Part shown: positions 61,525 to 64,000 of the stretch, piece by piece
Layout of the letters: the number at the start of each line of letters is the position of its first letter
Numbering within the stretch: the stretch's first letter is position 1
Assembly (NCBI RefSeq): GCF_032854445.1
Contig: NC_088295.1
Span: 41,961,385 to 42,025,384, forward strand
Source of the DNA: Liolophura sinensis
Taxonomy: Eukaryota; Mollusca; Polyplacophora; Chitonida; Chitonidae
Length of the DNA stretch: 64,000 bases
Direction: 5' to 3'
Position numbers and translations under genes: made by a program
Notes under the pieces: generated by a model
Told to the model about the DNA's origin: nothing
Seen by the model: the letters and a program-made list of their open reading frames with translations, nothing else
The model's database searches: none

Positions 61525-62571
61525 ATGGCTCAGCACCAGGGACATCGAGCACCTTCTCTGATACTCTACCACAAAGACAATAATAAAGCCGACATTGCCA
61601 CCCAGGATGTGCTTGTCCCGAGTCACGGTTGCGCTAAATTCACCTATTACTGCTGCATCTGTTGGAATGTAGCGCAAGAAGGCGGCGGGTACTGCGGTAT
61701 ACAGGACCGTCCAAATGAGAAGGTCTTCATCTTCTCCTTGTGGGATCCAATCAGCACAAAGGACGCCATCGTTCCGGTTTTCACCGGTCAAGGCACCCTT
61801 ATCAGCCGATTTGCGGGAGAAGGAACTGGTTTAAAGTCAGTTAACTTTGGTTTTGGCTGGAAACCGGATCAATGGTATACCGTGGTTACCAGACGCTGGG
61901 ACCATGAACGTCACACACGGTTTGGGTTCTGGGTCCACGACCAAACCTCGAGAAAATGGAGGCATCTGGTGACGATGGATTACCCAGTGCCAGGCGTCTA
62001 CTTCAGAAGGACATCCAGCTTCATAGAAGACTGGAGAGGAACGGGTCATATGATGCGCAATGTGAGGTTCAAAGACACCTGGAAGCGCACTGAGAACGGA
62101 ATCTGGAAATGTCTGCGCGAAGCCAGATTTTTTGTGAATAAATCGGCGAAGACTCGTAAGTTTGACCAGAATTACAATGCACACGTCCGAGATGGCCATT
62201 ACTTCATGCAGGTCGGCCATACCACGTGCCCGGACTGTAATCTCGGGTCCTCTGAGAACTTGGCCTGCAGAGGCCCGGATGACGACTCCCAGAATGAGCC
62301 CGGAAAACCCGCCATCCGCTTCATCATCGAGTCCATGTCCAGATCTCACTTGACTTGGCGCGTGCCTGAACACGAAACACCACAGTTCAAGTACACCATT
62401 AAAGACGGCGACAAGATTCTAGCCTCAGAAATCGACTCTGAGACCAGAACGTACCACGTGGACCTGTCTCGTACCTCCAAAGTTACACTTGTTCTGGAGG
62501 ACATTCTTGGCCGAGAAGCGTCTCTAACCATGGACTTGTCTTCCACGCCCGTTGGCTGTCAACAACCATGA
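61525..62571 (+). CDS. DUF3472-domain protein C (348 aa)
   Basis: Closest to A in layout. ATG at 61525 follows a short leader after an acceptor at 61496, so only the leader is spliced. DUF3472 part: FTYYCCICWNVAQEGGGYCG, then IFSLWD, GEGTGLKSVNFGFGWKPDQW, RRWDHERHTRFGFWVHDQTS. C-terminal domain: IRFIIESMSRSHLTWRV, ETPQFKYTIKDGDKILASEI, LVLEDILGREASLTM. The C-terminal domain is the best conserved part among A, B and C. GC content is visibly higher than in A. No signal peptide or TM helix. A 178-codon frame lies antisense to it and is not a gene. Function unknown. Confidence 0.88.
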   Translation: MAQHQGHRAPSLILYHKDNNKADIATQDVLVPSHGCAKFTYYCCICWNVAQEGGGYCGIQDRPNEKVFIFSLWDPISTKDAIVPVFTGQGTLISRFAGEGTGLKSVNFGFGWKPDQWYTVVTRRWDHERHTRFGFWVHDQTSRKWRHLVTMDYPVPGVYFRRTSSFIEDWRGTGHMMRNVRFKDTWKRTENGIWKCLREARFFVNKSAKTRKFDQNYNAHVRDGHYFMQVGHTTCPDCNLGSSENLACRGPDDDSQNEPGKPAIRFIIESMSRSHLTWRVPEHETPQFKYTIKDGDKILASEIDSETRTYHVDLSRTSKVTLVLEDILGREASLTMDLSSTPVGCQQP

Positions 62572-63423
62572 GAAACTGAACAATCTCGTGCTAGATCAGT
62601 TCATTATACAATATGCATATCGTTCATGAACACAGACACACTTTGTTCACTAGCCTTCCGAACCAGCGTTGTGCTTTTTGAAGATATACTGTTCAAGGAA
62701 ACTTTCCAGCACTCGTGTTTAACTTTGCCTTTTCTCTTCTTGCAACGTCCTGTAAACATCTACAGCACCTACGTATTCCTACATTTACACTAATATGGTA
62801 AACTCTAGCACCACCGTCATGCTGGTTCAACATTCTTTTCTTTGGTGTTCGGTTGTTTAAACCATTGACGAGTCATCTCAACTAAGGAAGTCGTCTTTGA
62901 TAATGACGCCTGGTATTTATCATGTAACAAGCCAAAAATACTGGATACTGCGTTCTAACCAACTGCATGTAACACGAATGTTTTCGCGTATTCACCTTTG
63001 TATGAAACTTTTGAAACATCACCATACACAGCTCAATTTTATATGATATTTAAATTTGTGACAGTCTCGCTTTCCCATGATGGAAATGAGGTTTTTCTTC
63101 GTGTTTGTGGAGGAAATTGGGCAGAGACAGAATGAAACCATCACATCTTACAACGTATCTGGACAGAGCTTTGGCCACTAGTCAATTAAATCAGAATCTG
63201 ACCACGTGACCCCAGGGCTGGACAGAACTAAGACAGTCTAGACTGGGGCACGATGTTAACCAAGGAGGGGAGCTTTAGTGTTTTGCTGTACCAATTTTCT
63301 GAAATCACTCCTAACAACCGGAACAGATTTCACCTCACAGATTTAAAGAAACAACAAAATAAATATGTAAATATATCTTTTACTGATTTGTTACTTAGAT
63401 CAACATCTGAAAGACTGCAATTA
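62572..63423 (+). other. 3' region of DUF3472 gene C, convergent with the next gene
   Basis: Probable 3' UTR to AATAAA at 63358–63363, only about 60 bases from the stop codon of the minus-strand gene. The two 3' ends probably overlap. Confidence 0.4.
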
Positions 63424-63898
63424 TTATCCATTTTTCTTTCGTAATTTGAATTTCTGTCGGCTTTCTAGCAAGTTTAAATGTCGTCCTTTTGTGAGACGTC
63501 TTAATTTTGATTTTGGCACGCTTCCAAGTTGTAGCATTTTCTGACCAGATATTTCTGTCTTCCTTTTTTGAATGAATCTCTTTGTTGGTTTTTTTTCTTG
63601 AACTTTCTTTGGAGATGATATCTGTGTATGATCAGAAGAGTTATCTTCAGATTCTGTTTCCATGGTTCTCTTATCTTGCTCTTTGTCAACTTCATCACTG
63701 GCACTATCAGTTCCTGTCATTCCACTGCTTTCATCCACACTGTCTTGGATCATTTCACCGTTCTGGTTTGGCTTTGGGTACTTAAATAAAGAAATGAGAA
63801 TTACAAGAATAAGTTGTATAACCCATTTCCCAGCAAAATTGAAATTTGTTTCACTTGAAGTTTCATTAGAAGCATTTCGTTCTTTGAGAAGTCTTTGT
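63424..63898 (-). CDS. Last exon of an unrecognised single-pass membrane protein
   Basis: The frame ending TAA at 63424 is open upstream of its first ATG to a plausible acceptor, TTTTCTAAAG, at about 63899. A second possible acceptor, ACAAAG, lies six bases further in. It reads RLLKERNASNETSSETN, then a hydrophobic helix WVIQLILVILISLF, then a tail of about 115 residues: acidic/Ser-rich (SVDESSGMTGTDSASDEVDK) followed by a strongly basic end (KSKLRRLTKGRHLNLL, KFKLRKKNG). A tail-anchored or C-terminally cytosolic ER/nuclear-membrane protein would fit. I do not recognise the family. Earlier exons lie past the right edge. Confidence 0.65.
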
Positions 63899-63913
63899 CT
63901 TTAGAAAATAAAC

Positions 63914-63934
63914 ACATATATATATATATATAAA
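63914..63934. repeat. (TA)n microsatellite
   Basis: Simple dinucleotide run in the intron upstream of the last exon. Confidence 0.9.
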
Positions 63935-64000
63935 CATAAATATACCCTTAAAATGCAAATCTCTGAACAGTTTGAGAATTCACTTTACAATTGGCTTTAT

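Noticed and set aside
61837-62373. 178-codon minus-strand open frame
   Set aside because: Exactly antisense to the DUF3472 coding region of gene C, with no domain; a shadow of a GC-richer exon.

Overview
This is metazoan nuclear DNA: AT-rich, with spliced genes, GT–AG introns, long introns and many tRNA-derived SINEs. The SINEs (a V-SINE/RUDI-like family and a family with an ACTC-repeat tail), the many TACATGTA-type palindromes and the protein sequences point to a marine lophotrochozoan, most probably a mollusc. No species is claimed.

Layout. (1) 1–6.8 kb, minus strand: TEX2, an ER lipid-transfer protein with a membrane hairpin, a PH domain and an SMP domain. Its last exons lie beyond the left edge. 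I reconstructed six coding exons with matching phases, including a 59-bp mini-intron. (2) 6.8–16.9 kb: TEX2 5' region and intergenic DNA with SINEs and a Mutator-like fold-back element carrying a 9-bp target duplication. (3) 16.9–47 kb, plus strand: a complete ERN1/IRE1 gene, the ER stress sensor. Twenty-two coding exons join in one frame to about 897 codons (signal peptide, luminal domain, TM helix, kinase, KEN RNase), followed by a roughly 3.4-kb 3' UTR. TEX2 and ERN1 are also neighbours in vertebrates, so the pair looks like an old linkage; here they are head to head. (4) 48.1–48.3 kb: an orphan promoter and first-exon-like segment. (5) 50.4–62.6 kb: three paralogous genes with intronless coding regions (+, -, +). 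Each has a DUF3472 domain followed by a second conserved domain of about 75 residues that I cannot name. (6) 63.4–63.9 kb, minus strand: the last exon of an unrecognised single-pass membrane protein.

Two points deserve most attention. First, two IRE1 introns begin with tandem repeats whose first unit is the authentic 5' splice site: an 18-bp triplication right after the TM exon that would add in-frame 6-residue steps, and a 151-bp array of about nine decoy-donor units. Second, the DUF3472 trio is a small lineage-expanded family of unknown function, one member of which has acquired a Ser-rich linker of about 220 residues with repeated GSFEE motifs.
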